Positions 17,790 to 27,518 of a stretch of DNA of 64,000 nt are shown here, piece by piece (position 1 is the stretch's first letter; each line of letters begins with the position of its first letter). The stretch is taken from the NCBI GenBank assembly GCA_040905685.1, contig JBBDRB010000100.1:14963-78962 (forward strand), given 5' to 3'. This DNA comes from JBBDMU01 sp040905685. Lineage in GTDB: Bacteria > Bacteroidota > Rhodothermia > Balneolales > Natronogracilivirgulaceae. The notes under the pieces are model-generated. The model had not been told where the DNA came from, did no database searches, and saw only the letters and a program-made list of their open reading frames with translations. The position numbers were made by a program, and so were the translations under genes.

Positions 17790-19388
17790 TTAGAGATTGT
17801 TGGCCATGGTGATATAATGCAGTTTTTCAATGCCCGGCATTTTACCCAGGTTTTCCACATCCCCATCCGACAGTTGCTTATCCACCGTGATGGCCGTAAT
17901 GGCACGGGCCGTCTTCTGGTCGCGTCCCAGGCTTAAGGCGGCAATATTGATCTGGTTGTCAGCCAGCAGCGAGCTTGCCGATGCCAGCATGCCGGGCTTA
18001 TCGACATTGCGGTAAATAATGATCTCCCCGCTCAGATCGATCTCAATGCTGTAGCCATCGATGTCTACGATGCGAAAATCGTCTTTGCCGAATACGGTGG
18101 CCGATACTTTCCTGTAATCGGCTTCCTCACTCAGGCCAATGGTTATCATATCCGAGAAGGTCGGCGATTCCCTGCTGATGGTTTCGCTGATCTTTAAGCC
18201 CCGCTGCCCGGCATGGTAGCGGGCATTGATCAGGTTGATGGTATCTTCCACATTTTGGTCAAGGAATCCCCGCAAAACCGAGTCGGTCAGCACATCGGCA
18301 TGTTTGGCGCAGTGCCCGGTATAGGAAATCGACAGGTCGTTGGTATGTTCGGGCGCCAGCTGGGATATAAACCGCCCGAGCCGTTCGGCCAGCTGCAGGT
18401 ATGGCTGAACTTCCGCATTTGTGCTTAAGGCAATGGATTTGCCGTTCAGGCTGCCCTTGTATTCTTTTCTTTCCAGAGCATCGGCAATTTGTTCGGCAAT
18501 CTGTTCGGCCACTTTGCCCTGTGCTTCGGTCGTTGAAGCGCCCAGGTGAGGGGTACAAATGATCCTGGGATGCCTGAGGATCTCATAGAGTTTGTCATCC
18601 GGCGGCTCGACGGTGTATACGTCTAATGCCACCGATTCTATGACCCCCGTGTCGAGGAGTTCGACAAGGTCATTCTCCTCATAGATGCCGCCCCGGGCAC
18701 AGTTGACCAGGCAAATGCCGTTCTTGATCTTATCCGCATTCTTCAGGGAGATCATTCCTCTGGTTTTTTCTGTCAGCGGCGTATGGACCGTCAGGAAATC
18801 GGCCTGGCTGAGGATCTCGTCGATATCCATCAGCTTAACGCCGAGATCTTCGGCCCTTTCGCGGGTAATGAACGGATCATAGGCGATTATCGACATCCCG
18901 AATGCCTGCATGCGCTCGGCCACATTGGAGCCGATTTTACCGAAGCCTATAATACCCAGCTTTTTACCGTGTACTTCACGCCCGGTATATTTTTTCCTGT
19001 CCCACTGCCCGCGTTTCAGGGAGTCCACGGCGTTGGGGATATTCCGGGCCATAGACAGGATCATTCCGCAGGTATGTTCAGCCGTCGAGATGGTGTTGCC
19101 GTCTGGGGTATTCATCACCAGGGCGCCCATTTTTGTGGCGGCGTCTATGTCAATATTATCCACCCCGACACCGGCACGACCGATTACCTGCAGGTTGGGC
19201 GCATGCCTGAGCAGGTCTGCATTGACCTTCGTGGCACTGCGGACCACCACGGCATTGTATGCACCAATGGTTTTGATAAGTTCCTCGCCCTTCAGCCCGG
19301 GGGCATCGAGTACTTCAAATCCGCGCTTTTCGAAAATTTCCCTGCAAACAGCATCGACCCCGTCTAGTAGTAATACTTTATGTGACAT
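17790..19388 (-). CDS. serA: D-3-phosphoglycerate dehydrogenase
   Basis: Oxidises 3-phosphoglycerate with NAD+, the first step of serine synthesis. Seen: VIGRAGVGVDNIDIDAA, the Rossmann motif GKKLGIIGFGKIGSNVAERM, and catalytic-region CTPHLGASTTEAQ. After the catalytic part follow an intervening (ASB-like) domain and a C-terminal ACT domain (KPGMLASASSLLADNQINIAALSLG), so the enzyme is the long, about 530-residue type with potential serine feedback. The frame is open from 19424, but MSHKVLLLDG at 19388 is the natural start and avoids running into engB. Confidence 0.97.
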   Translation of the reverse strand: MSHKVLLLDGVDAVCREIFEKRGFEVLDAPGLKGEELIKTIGAYNAVVVRSATKVNADLLRHAPNLQVIGRAGVGVDNIDIDAATKMGALVMNTPDGNTISTAEHTCGMILSMARNIPNAVDSLKRGQWDRKKYTGREVHGKKLGIIGFGKIGSNVAERMQAFGMSIIAYDPFITRERAEDLGVKLMDIDEILSQADFLTVHTPLTEKTRGMISLKNADKIKNGICLVNCARGGIYEENDLVELLDTGVIESVALDVYTVEPPDDKLYEILRHPRIICTPHLGASTTEAQGKVAEQIAEQIADALERKEYKGSLNGKSIALSTNAEVQPYLQLAERLGRFISQLAPEHTNDLSISYTGHCAKHADVLTDSVLRGFLDQNVEDTINLINARYHAGQRGLKISETISRESPTFSDMITIGLSEEADYRKVSATVFGKDDFRIVDIDGYSIEIDLSGEIIIYRNVDKPGMLASASSLLADNQINIAALSLGRDQKTARAITAITVDKQLSDGDVENLGKMPGIEKLHYITMANNL

Positions 19389-19401
19389 TTTTATTATTTG
19401 G

Positions 19402-20001
19402 TTAAAGGTGGTTAGGTTGTACAAATTCAGCTATGAGTCCGGTTACCTCTGCAATACCCGTTTTTTCCGTCACCGACGTGGTAAGAACCGGAACTTCCAT
19501 ATTCATTTGCGCATGGAGTTTTCTAAGGTCGCTTACGGCTTTAGCCCTCTTGGTCTTTGCAATTTTATCGGCTTTCGTTAACACCACGGCAAAGGGAAGC
19601 TGATTTTCAGCCAGCCACAGCATGAATTCCTCATCCAGCACCGTAGGTTTGTGGCGCATATCGACAATGAGGATGATCAGCTCCAGGGAGTCCCGTTTCA
19701 GCAGATAGCGGCGAATTTCCTCTCCCCAGCGGGCGCTTTCTTTTTTAGAGATCCTGGCATAGCCATACCCGGGCAGATCGACGAGATACCATTTTTCATT
19801 GATCAGGAAATAGTTCATTTCCCGGGTCTTGCCGGGCACATTACTGGTTTTTGCCAGTTTTTTCCGGTTCGTTATGGCATTGATCAGTGAAGATTTTCCG
19901 ACGTTTGACCGTCCGGCAAAACAAACTTCGGGCAACTCCGGCGGAGGGCAATGTTCAAGAGTGGGCGCGCTGAGTATGAATTTGGATGAGGTTACCGGCA
20001 T
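19402..20001 (-). CDS. engB: ribosome biogenesis GTPase YihA/EngB
   Basis: 199-residue GTPase required for 50S subunit maturation. Seen: G1 GRSNVGKSSLIN, the FINEKWYLVDLPGYGYA-type region with G3 DLPG, and G4 TKADK. The ATG at 20001 overlaps the purF stop (TGATG), so engB is translationally coupled to purF; serA follows after 13 bases. Confidence 0.96.
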   Translation of the reverse strand: MPVTSSKFILSAPTLEHCPPPELPEVCFAGRSNVGKSSLINAITNRKKLAKTSNVPGKTREMNYFLINEKWYLVDLPGYGYARISKKESARWGEEIRRYLLKRDSLELIILIVDMRHKPTVLDEEFMLWLAENQLPFAVVLTKADKIAKTKRAKAVSDLRKLHAQMNMEVPVLTTSVTEKTGIAEVTGLIAEFVQPNHL

Positions 20002-21497
20002 CAGATCAAGTCGTTTTCATCCTTGTCGACGCCAGTGGTCACCGGAACCGGATAGTTTCCGGTAAAGCAGGCGGTACAATAGCCATTTTCCAGCGGATTC
20101 ACTTCCTGGACAGCATCGATCAGGCCCTGTGGTGACAGGTAGTGCAAGCTGTCTACGCCGATGGACTCGGCAATTTTGACGGTATCGCGCTTGAATACAT
20201 TGGCGATCAGTTCATCCGGGTCGGGAAAGTCCATCCCATAAAAACACGGTTCTATGATGGGGGGAGAACTGACCAGGAAGTGAATTTCAGTGGGATTGGC
20301 TTTACGGATCATATCCACCAGATAACGTGAAGTGGTGCCGCGCACAATGGAATCATCCACGATGATAACAGCCCGGCCTTCGATAACCCCGCGGACCACA
20401 TTGAACTTTGAGCGGACTTTTATTTCCCGTGATTCCTGGCCGGGGGAGATGAACGTCCGCCCTACATAGTGATTGCGGATCAGCCCGATCTCGTACTTGC
20501 AGTCCTCTCCCAGTTTCAGGTTTTCCTGGGAATAGCCCAATGCCGCCGTATTGCTGGAATCGGGAACCGATATGACGATGGGCCGTTTGCTGCCGGTGTT
20601 TTTGACCACCTGGGAGACCGGATGCTCCTTGGCCAGATATTTGCCAATTTTTCTCCTGACCTTATCGGTATTTTCCCCGAATATCCTGCTGTCGGGGCGG
20701 GAAAAATAGACGTATTCAAAGATGCACTGACTGACCGGTGTGTCTTTTTCCCGTTCCAGATGGATGGATTCGGTGCGAACCGCCCCGGCCGGGTCCCGGT
20801 CGATGACCAATACTTCACCGGGTTCAACATCGCGTATATAGGTGGCTCCAATGATATCAAATGCACAGGTTTCGCTCGCCACCACATAGGCATCGCCCAG
20901 TTTGCCCAGCGAAAGCGGCCTGAATCCGTTGGGATCGCGCACGGCGATCAGCTTGTCGTCGGTAAGCATCATCAGACAATAGGCTCCCTTGATTTGCCGC
21001 AGGGCGTCTACGATCTGGTCAAGCTGCCTGACTTCTTTGCTGTGGGAGATCAGATGCAAAATGAGTTCGGTATCCGACGAGCTCTGGAACAATACCCCGC
21101 TGTTGATGAACTTACGCCTGAGGTCCCGGGCATTGGTTAGATTCCCGTTGTGAGCCAGGGCTACGTTCCCGTTTTTGTAGTGCACGCGAAACGGCTGGAT
21201 GTTGGAGGGATTCGTAGACGAGCCGGTGGTTGAATACCGGTTGTGGCCGATGGCCGAATCGCCGGGCAGCTGGTTGAAAACTTTTTTATTGTTGAATACA
21301 TTCAGGACCAGTCCGAAATCTTTATGCATCGGCATTACCGGCATTTTCTTATCAGCGTCAAAATGAGAAGTGACTATGCCCGCAGATTCCTGGCCGCGAT
21401 GCTGAAGCGAATGCAATCCGTAGTAGGTGTTAACAGCGGATTCGGGATGGTTGAAAATTCCGAAAACACCGCAATACTCTCGTGGTTTATCCGACAT
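20001..21497 (-). CDS. purF: amidophosphoribosyltransferase
   Basis: Catalyses PRPP plus glutamine to phosphoribosylamine, the first purine step. The N-terminal residues MSDKPREYCGVFGIF show a short propeptide before the catalytic Cys9, which must be cleaved for glutaminase activity. The PRPP loop VIIVDDSIVRGTTSRYL is clear. Four cysteines in the positions of the B. subtilis 4Fe-4S cluster are present (SQCIFEY, EPCFYG and YCTACF), so this is the iron-sulfur, propeptide-bearing class and probably oxygen-sensitive. 498 residues, start ATG at 21497. Confidence 0.97.
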   Translation of the reverse strand: MSDKPREYCGVFGIFNHPESAVNTYYGLHSLQHRGQESAGIVTSHFDADKKMPVMPMHKDFGLVLNVFNNKKVFNQLPGDSAIGHNRYSTTGSSTNPSNIQPFRVHYKNGNVALAHNGNLTNARDLRRKFINSGVLFQSSSDTELILHLISHSKEVRQLDQIVDALRQIKGAYCLMMLTDDKLIAVRDPNGFRPLSLGKLGDAYVVASETCAFDIIGATYIRDVEPGEVLVIDRDPAGAVRTESIHLEREKDTPVSQCIFEYVYFSRPDSRIFGENTDKVRRKIGKYLAKEHPVSQVVKNTGSKRPIVISVPDSSNTAALGYSQENLKLGEDCKYEIGLIRNHYVGRTFISPGQESREIKVRSKFNVVRGVIEGRAVIIVDDSIVRGTTSRYLVDMIRKANPTEIHFLVSSPPIIEPCFYGMDFPDPDELIANVFKRDTVKIAESIGVDSLHYLSPQGLIDAVQEVNPLENGYCTACFTGNYPVPVTTGVDKDENDLI

Positions 21498-21650
21498 TAA
21501 GGGGTATGAATTCCTTGAATTATATTAAAATTAAAATTACTAAAAAACATGGCCAAAATGAAACGAAAGCCAAAATAGGCCAGCCCGGTAAATTAGGCAT
21601 AAGGCTATTTTGTTAACGGTCCCGTTACCCATTTTCATTTTGTATAAATA

Positions 21651-21750
21651 NNNNNNNNNNNNNNNNNNNNNNNNNNNNNNNNNNNNNNNNNNNNNNNNNN
21701 NNNNNNNNNNNNNNNNNNNNNNNNNNNNNNNNNNNNNNNNNNNNNNNNNN
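21651..21750. other. assembly gap (100 N)
   Basis: A run of exactly 100 N, the conventional spacer for a gap of unknown size. It removes the upstream region, and possibly the first codons, of the aat gene, and part of the purF upstream region. Confidence 1.
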
Positions 21751-22332
21751 ATGGCAACAATCCCGCCACATCAGCTTCTCGAAGGATATACCATGGGTTT
21801 TTTCCCCATGGCTGAATCCAGGGAGGATGACCAGGTGCAATGGTACACGGCCAGACTGCGCGGCATTATTCCCCTAGATAACTTCAGGGTTTCAAAGAAA
21901 ATAAAAAGGTTGAGCCGGCAGGATCGTTTCCAGGCCGTGATCAACAAAGATTTCAGGGGAGTGATGGAAGCCTGTGCCGAGCGCAAATCAACATGGATTT
22001 CCCAGATCATCATCGATTCGTTTACCCGGTTGCATGAGATGGGATATGCGCATTCGGTGGCGATCTATGAAAACGGAACCCTTGCCGGCGGGCTGTACGG
22101 GGTGTCTGCAGGCGCTGCCTTTTTTGCGGAATCCATGTTTCAGCATACCCCTGAAGCTTCAAAAATAGCGCTCTACCACTGTCATCAGCATTTGACGGCC
22201 CGTGGATTCGAGCTGTGGGATGTTCAGTTCTATACAGACCATCTGGGCCAGTTTGGCTGTATACAGATCACCGATAAAGAATACGAGGCCCTGCTGGAAA
22301 AAGCCCTCGCTAAAGGAGCCGTCTTTGATTAA
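21751..22332 (+). CDS. aat: leucyl/phenylalanyl-tRNA--protein transferase (start beside the gap)
   Basis: Transfers Leu or Phe from tRNA to N-terminal Arg/Lys, marking proteins for ClpAP (N-degron pathway). Seen: LLEGYTMGFFPMAES at the N-terminus, the AGGLYGVSAGAAFFAESMFQ core with catalytic-region residues, ASKIAL, and ELWDVQFYTDHLGQFGC (usual families have LIDCQ...T.HL.SLGA). The first base after the gap is the A of an ATG that would give 193 residues and a natural start, but because families usually run about 200-230 residues a few codons may be hidden in the gap. Convergent with mutS. Confidence 0.88.
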   Translation: MATIPPHQLLEGYTMGFFPMAESREDDQVQWYTARLRGIIPLDNFRVSKKIKRLSRQDRFQAVINKDFRGVMEACAERKSTWISQIIIDSFTRLHEMGYAHSVAIYENGTLAGGLYGVSAGAAFFAESMFQHTPEASKIALYHCHQHLTARGFELWDVQFYTDHLGQFGCIQITDKEYEALLEKALAKGAVFD

Positions 22333-22338
22333 CGATTC

Positions 22339-24999
22339 CTAGTTCATCAGCCTTTTTAACTCCGTCAGGAAAAGCAGCGATTCCACCGGGGTCATGCGAT
22401 TGGGATCACATCCTTCCAGTTTATGCCTCAGGGTCTCCAATTTCGGATCAAGCTGGGTTTGGAACAGCGACATCTGATCCTGCTTTTCCAGGTCTCCGGC
22501 CGTTCGCCGTATGGCCTGTTTTTTTTGGGCGGCCCCGTTGCCCGGCTTGCCGGTGGAGTTTGTCAGGTTCAGGCTGTGCGATTCCAGGTTGGAAAGGATT
22601 TCCCGGGCCCGTTCTATGACCAGAAAAGGCAGACCCGCCATGCCGGCCACCTGTATCCCGTAGCTGTGGTCGGCCCCGCCTTTCACCAGCTTTCTCAGAA
22701 AAATCACTTTATCTTCATGCTCTTTTACCTGCACGTTGTAGTTAACGATGCGATCATACATTTTTTCCAGTTCATTCAGTTCATGATAATGGGTGGCAAA
22801 AAGGGTTTTGGCGGCCACTCCCGGCTGATTATGCAGATACTCGGCCAGAGACCAGGCAATGCTCAACCCATCAAAGGTGCTGGTGCCGCGGCCTACCTCA
22901 TCCAGCAGGATCAGGGAACGCGGACTGGCATTGTTCAGGATGTTGGCCGCCTCGTTCATTTCGACGAGAAAGGTGCTCTCCCCGGCCGCCAGGTTATCGG
23001 AGGCTCCCACACGGGTGAAGATCTTATCCACGACGCTTATTTCCGCCTCCCCGGCCGGAACAAAGCTGCCGGCCTGGGCAAGAAGCACGATCAGGCCGGT
23101 CTGGCGCAGGACAATGCTTTTTCCTGCCATATTGGGTCCGGTGATCACCATGATCTGCTGATCGTCGTTATCCAGGTAGATATCATTGGGGATGAACGGC
23201 TCCCCCGGCGGCAGCGACTGCTCAACGACCGGATGGCGGCCCGCCTTAATGTTAATGGCCGTCCCGCCGGTGACCTTCGGCTTGCAGTAATTGTAGCGGC
23301 AGGCGATCTCGGCCAGGCTCTGCAGACAGTCCAGCTCGGCTACAGCACGGGCATTTTGCTGGATCAGCTCGGCATATTCGGCCGTATACATCAACAGTTC
23401 GCCGAATATTTCGGCTTCCAGGGTCTGCATGCGTTCTTCAGCCGAAAGGATCTTTTCCTCGATCTCCTTCAGTTCCGGCGTGATGTACCGCTCGGCATTG
23501 ACCAGCGTCTGCTTCCTGATAAAATCATCAGGCACCTTATCTTTATGCGTATGCGTCACTTCAATAAAATACCCATACACCCGGTTGTACCCCATCTTCA
23601 GGGACGATATTCCTGTCCGTTCAACCAGGTCTTTCTGGATCCCGGCGATATATTGCTTGCCGTTTCGGGCAATATCGCGGATCCCGGCCAACTCCGGGGA
23701 ATACTCATCCCGGATAAACCCCCCGTCACGAATGCCGGCCGGCGGATCATCCACAATGGCTTGTTCGATCCGGTCCTGCAGGTCGATCAGCGACTTCAGC
23801 CTCTCATTGATGCTGACCAGCAGGGGTTCATCCTGTCTGGCTATCAGCAGCTTGACCCGCGGGATCCGGGCCAGGGAATGCTTAAGCTGGACCAGGTCGC
23901 GGGCATTGGCCCGGCCGATGCAGATCCTGGAGATCAGCCGTTCCATATCCCCGGTCTGGCCGAGTTCACCTCGGATCCGGCCGCGCAGGTCATGATCGAT
24001 GTTCAATACCTCGACGGCATTTAGCCGCGCTATAATGTGGCGCAGATTTTTCAGCGGCCGCATGATCTGGTTCCTCAGCAGGCGACCGCCCATGGCCGTG
24101 CATGTATCGTCGAGAATGGAGATCAACGTGCCCTCCGTGCCGCCTTGCTGGAGGCTGGCCGTGAGTTCCAGGTTACGCTTGGTTGCCTGATCGAGCATCA
24201 TATAGCCGGCATTGTCGAAAGCCTGCAAACGCCGGATTTGCCGTAGCGATGCTTTCTGGTTTTCGCGCACGTAATGCAGCAGAGCTCCGGCTGCCACATG
24301 GGCAACAGAATATTCCTCAACGCCAAAGCCCTTCAGGGAATGCGTCTTGAAGTGATCCAGAAGCAGTTTATACCCGTAATCGCCCTCGTAAATCCAGTTA
24401 TCCTGACGGGTTATCACATATCGGGAAAAAACATTGGGCATCTCCTCTTTTAACCGGCCGGGCAGCAGCATCTCGGCCGGATTGATCGACGTCAGCAGCG
24501 TATCGAGTTCGCGACGCTCAACCTGACAAATGGCAAATTCACCGGTGGATACGTCCGAAAATGCAATGCCGGCCGTATGACCGTCGATGAACACCGAACA
24601 GATATAGTTATTCCTTTTCTGGTCCAGCACGTTGTCTGACATGGTGACCCCCGGACTCACCACCTCGGTGATCTCCCGGTTCACGATCTTTTTGCCGGCC
24701 GCCTTAGCCTGAGCCGGATCTTCGGTCTGGTCACACACGGCCACCCGGTGACCTTTGCGGATGAGCTTAGGCAAATAACTTTCCAAAGCATGCCAGGGGA
24801 AGCCGGCAAGGGGGGTTTGATCGCCGCCGTTGTTCCGTTTGGTAAGCGTTATGCCGAGTTCCTTGCTGATCAGGATGGCGTCCCCGGAGAAGGTTTCATA
24901 AAAGTCCCCCACCCGGAACAGTAACAGCGTTCCCGGGTGCCGGCCTTTTATCTGTTCATACTGCGCCATTAAGGGCGTCTGTAATTTCTTCTTACTCAT
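22339..24999 (-). CDS. mutS: DNA mismatch repair protein MutS
   Basis: Mismatch-recognition ATPase. Seen: TPLMAQYEQIK and LLLFRVGDFYETF with the Phe-x-Glu mismatch-reading pair, the clamp/lever regions, Walker A GPNMAGKSIVLRQ, LDEVGRGTSTFDG (Walker B), and ATHYHEL. A C-terminal region ending PVESLLFLTELKRLMN is typical of MutS1. The frame is open from 25044, but MSKKKLQTPLM at 24999 matches the family's start (886 residues). No mutL in the window. Ends 6 bases from the end of aat. Confidence 0.96.
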   Translation of the reverse strand: MSKKKLQTPLMAQYEQIKGRHPGTLLLFRVGDFYETFSGDAILISKELGITLTKRNNGGDQTPLAGFPWHALESYLPKLIRKGHRVAVCDQTEDPAQAKAAGKKIVNREITEVVSPGVTMSDNVLDQKRNNYICSVFIDGHTAGIAFSDVSTGEFAICQVERRELDTLLTSINPAEMLLPGRLKEEMPNVFSRYVITRQDNWIYEGDYGYKLLLDHFKTHSLKGFGVEEYSVAHVAAGALLHYVRENQKASLRQIRRLQAFDNAGYMMLDQATKRNLELTASLQQGGTEGTLISILDDTCTAMGGRLLRNQIMRPLKNLRHIIARLNAVEVLNIDHDLRGRIRGELGQTGDMERLISRICIGRANARDLVQLKHSLARIPRVKLLIARQDEPLLVSINERLKSLIDLQDRIEQAIVDDPPAGIRDGGFIRDEYSPELAGIRDIARNGKQYIAGIQKDLVERTGISSLKMGYNRVYGYFIEVTHTHKDKVPDDFIRKQTLVNAERYITPELKEIEEKILSAEERMQTLEAEIFGELLMYTAEYAELIQQNARAVAELDCLQSLAEIACRYNYCKPKVTGGTAINIKAGRHPVVEQSLPPGEPFIPNDIYLDNDDQQIMVITGPNMAGKSIVLRQTGLIVLLAQAGSFVPAGEAEISVVDKIFTRVGASDNLAAGESTFLVEMNEAANILNNASPRSLILLDEVGRGTSTFDGLSIAWSLAEYLHNQPGVAAKTLFATHYHELNELEKMYDRIVNYNVQVKEHEDKVIFLRKLVKGGADHSYGIQVAGMAGLPFLVIERAREILSNLESHSLNLTNSTGKPGNGAAQKKQAIRRTAGDLEKQDQMSLFQTQLDPKLETLRHKLEGCDPNRMTPVESLLFLTELKRLMN

Positions 25000-25139
25000 A
25001 TGGTCTTTCAGAACGGCCTGTACCCCTGGTTGATATTGAATCAAATTGAAGATATACTTTCAAGGTCAAGTTACTATTTTACAATGAAAATTAAGAATCA
25101 CAAATTAACCTGCAATATAATGCGGAGGGGTTAAATTTT

Positions 25140-26015
25140 ATGGGATTCTGGAAATTATTCTTTCGGCTGATCTACGAAAAGGATGTGCTGATCAATGCAT
25201 CGGCTATCACATTTAACCTGTTTATATTTTTTATACCCTTCGTGCTCATCCTGTTTTCCATTGTCGGATTCATGCTCTCTTATGATGATGCCATCCTGGA
25301 AATTAACCGTTATGCCAGGGAGTTCTTTCCGGCCAGTTTCGACGCCACCGGGAATACCTCCACCATTGAATCCCTCCTGCTGCCGATCATTGAACGGCGC
25401 CGGGTGTTCGGGCTGTACGGATTCGGCATTATGACCTTAACTTCCCTGGCCTTGTTCGGTTGCCTGAAGCACGTCCTGTTTATGGTCTTCGGCATTGAGG
25501 ACCGGGCGCATCCGATTCAGGAAATGGTGTATAACTTTTTTGTATTCGGGCTCATTGGCGGCATTTTTGTTTTTTTCAGTTTATCCTTATCGCTCATTGC
25601 CGTCTTTACCTTCAATGAGGTTGCCATCCCCTTTACCGATTTCGTAATTAACCTGGGCTGGCTGTTCGATCTGATAACCCAGGTTATTCCGGTCATCTTT
25701 ACCTATGTGCTATTTCTGGCCATATTTCGTTACCTGAGTGAGAAGAAAATAAGTTTGAACGTTTCGGCCATTGGGGCTTTGTGCTACACGGTAATGTTTG
25801 AGACCGCACGCCTGGGCGTCGGCATATACCTCGATTATGCTCTTAAAGCATATGAACATGTTTATCAAAGCTACGCTGTCTTGATCATATTAAGCATATG
25901 GACTTTTTATACGGCTTTGCTGTTTGTCATATCCTGCATTGTAGCCAGGGCTTACCAGGAAGCCATCTATCTGAAGGATGAGCATATGGCCCCGTCCAAC
26001 GTTTATACCAAATAA
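25140..26015 (+). CDS. YihY/BrkB family membrane protein
   Basis: 291-residue inner-membrane protein with about six helices. The N-terminus reads FWKLFFRLIYEKDVLINASAITFNLFIFFIPFVLIL, matching the YihY start, and later YLSEKKISLNVSAIGALCYTVMFETARLG and VYQSYAVLIILSIWTFYTALLFVI, the signature end of the family. It was once called ribonuclease BN; that activity belongs to another gene, and the true role is unknown. A GGAGGGG sequence 9 bases ahead of ATG is an unusually good ribosome-binding site for this genome. Confidence 0.85.
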   Translation: MGFWKLFFRLIYEKDVLINASAITFNLFIFFIPFVLILFSIVGFMLSYDDAILEINRYAREFFPASFDATGNTSTIESLLLPIIERRRVFGLYGFGIMTLTSLALFGCLKHVLFMVFGIEDRAHPIQEMVYNFFVFGLIGGIFVFFSLSLSLIAVFTFNEVAIPFTDFVINLGWLFDLITQVIPVIFTYVLFLAIFRYLSEKKISLNVSAIGALCYTVMFETARLGVGIYLDYALKAYEHVYQSYAVLIILSIWTFYTALLFVISCIVARAYQEAIYLKDEHMAPSNVYTK

Positions 26016-26036
26016 CAGCATTCAATCCGGACCCCC

Positions 26037-26636
26037 GTGAAGTTAGATAACAGCTATTACCAGGGCACCGATGTGATCGGCCTGTCCCGTGATTTGATCG
26101 GTAAACATTTGTTCACCCGTATTGCGGGCCGGATCACCGGCGGCAGGATCGTGGAAACGGAAGCCTACGCCGGCGAAAGGGATAAAGCCTCCCATGCCTG
26201 CGGCGGCCGAAGGACCAAACGCACCGAAATTATGTACCATCGCGGCGGGGTCAGCTATGTTTACCTTTGCTATGGCATTCATAACCTGTTCAATATTATC
26301 ACCGCACCTGAAAACGTGCCCCATGCCGTGCTGATCCGGGCCGTGGAGCCTGTCGCCGGGATTGGACACATGCTCGAACGCCGAAACCAGAGCCAACTCA
26401 GGCGAAGCACCTCGGGCGGACCCGGCCTGGTCTGCCAGGCTCTGGGCATTGGCAGGCACCACAACGGAACCGAACTGACCGGGGGCACCATCTGGGTGGA
26501 AGATAAGGGGGAGATCATCAGACCGGACGACATTGCCGCCGGCTGCAGGGTGGGCATACACTATGCCGGAGAGGATGCCACTAACCTGTGGCGTTTCCGG
26601 TTGAAGGGGAATGGATATACCAGTCCGGCCAAATAA
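26037..26636 (+). CDS. 3-methyladenine DNA glycosylase (AAG/MPG family)
   Basis: 199-residue base-excision glycosylase that removes alkylated purines. Seen: ARDLIGKHLFTR-type start (here LSRDLIGKHLFT), RIVETEAYAGERDKASHA with the catalytic glutamate, MYHRGGVSYVYLCYGIHNLFNIIT, AVLIRAVEP and SGGPGLVCQALGI. This is the mammalian-AAG fold, distinct from AlkA/Tag. The start is GTG at 26037, 21 bases behind the YihY gene. Confidence 0.93.
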   Translation: MKLDNSYYQGTDVIGLSRDLIGKHLFTRIAGRITGGRIVETEAYAGERDKASHACGGRRTKRTEIMYHRGGVSYVYLCYGIHNLFNIITAPENVPHAVLIRAVEPVAGIGHMLERRNQSQLRRSTSGGPGLVCQALGIGRHHNGTELTGGTIWVEDKGEIIRPDDIAAGCRVGIHYAGEDATNLWRFRLKGNGYTSPAK

Positions 26637-26643
26637 TCCGTCC

Positions 26644-26694
26644 AAAAAAAAAGCTGCAGGCACAGACTTTCATGAAAGACGGTACCTGCAGCTT
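26644..26694 (-). terminator. rho-independent terminator of the DUF4168 gene
   Basis: A perfect 10-bp stem (26651-26660 with 26685-26694); its loop contains a second small palindrome (CTTTCATGAAAG). On the minus strand it runs into nine T at 26652-26644. It lies 37 bases beyond the DUF4168 stop and also just after the end of the convergent glycosylase. Confidence 0.88.
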
Positions 26695-26731
26695 AATGTT
26701 GTGGAGCGGACTTTAGCGTCCTGCCCTGATT

Positions 26732-27256
26732 TTAGTTGCCTGAAGGAGGCTGTGGCTGCTGACCCTGAGGCTGCATCTTTTGCTGAATCTGCTGCTGAAG
26801 TTCAGGATCGGTCTGAACGGCAGCCAGTATTTCCTGGAACCGTGGCATTTCCATTCCTTCGTCTTCAATAGCTGATGTGATTTCCTCATCGGCTTCCATA
26901 GAGATTTCTTCTATTCGACTGGAAAGTTCATGATAGCTTTCCATTTCTTCGGAACTGGCCTCCACTTCGGGTTCTTCCTCACCCGATTGCATAGCAATTG
27001 TCATTGCCTCATGAATTTCATTGAACTTCTCCACACCCAAGCCGTCGTCTTCGACCAGTTCAATCATTTTCATCTGAGAATCATTCTGAACTTCCTGAGC
27101 CTTGACAAGTCCTTCAACAAAAGTATCCAGTTCACCATCACTCACTTCGATGGGTTCCTGCTGAGGGGCCTCTTGTTGAAATTGAGCCTGCGCAGCCAGC
27201 GCGAACGTCATAGCGAACAGCAGGGTGAATACGTTCATGGATATTTTCTTGACCAT
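26732..27256 (-). CDS. exported DUF4168 protein
   Basis: Secreted acidic protein of 174 residues. Start ATG at 27256 gives a clear signal peptide (VKKISMNVFTLLFAMTFALAAQAQ, cleaved after AQA); the frame extends to 27283. The mature part begins VSDGELDTFVEGLVKAQEVQND, the DUF4168 hallmark, and contains two related helical segments (GLGVEKFNEIHEAM and EGMEMPRFQEILAAV), followed by a Gln/Pro-rich end. Function unknown; such proteins are common in Bacteroidota and Cyanobacteria envelopes. Monocistronic with its own terminator. Confidence 0.75.
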   Translation of the reverse strand: MVKKISMNVFTLLFAMTFALAAQAQFQQEAPQQEPIEVSDGELDTFVEGLVKAQEVQNDSQMKMIELVEDDGLGVEKFNEIHEAMTIAMQSGEEEPEVEASSEEMESYHELSSRIEEISMEADEEITSAIEDEGMEMPRFQEILAAVQTDPELQQQIQQKMQPQGQQPQPPSGN

Positions 27257-27518
27257 AATGAGTTTTTTGTAGTTAGAATTCATATTAGTAAATAGTACTT
27301 ACAAGCAGTATTTATGTTAACCAATTCAATTTCAATTTATTTCACCGAAAACCAATAAAAAATAATCTGTCCTGATACTTAATAATTATGCACCTAGGCC
27401 TATGCCGCTTTAAATATTTCGATATTTTAAGCCGCCGGGGCGGATATTTCACAGTGAATTTACCCCATAATCTGTACCTTTTTCCCTACGTTAAACATAC
27501 ATTTAAACTTATTTCAAC

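Noticed and set aside
21610..21750. Coding frame running through the N block into aat
   Set aside because: The frame is open only because N bases cannot form stops; the sequence before the gap (21610-21650) shows no Aat-like residues.
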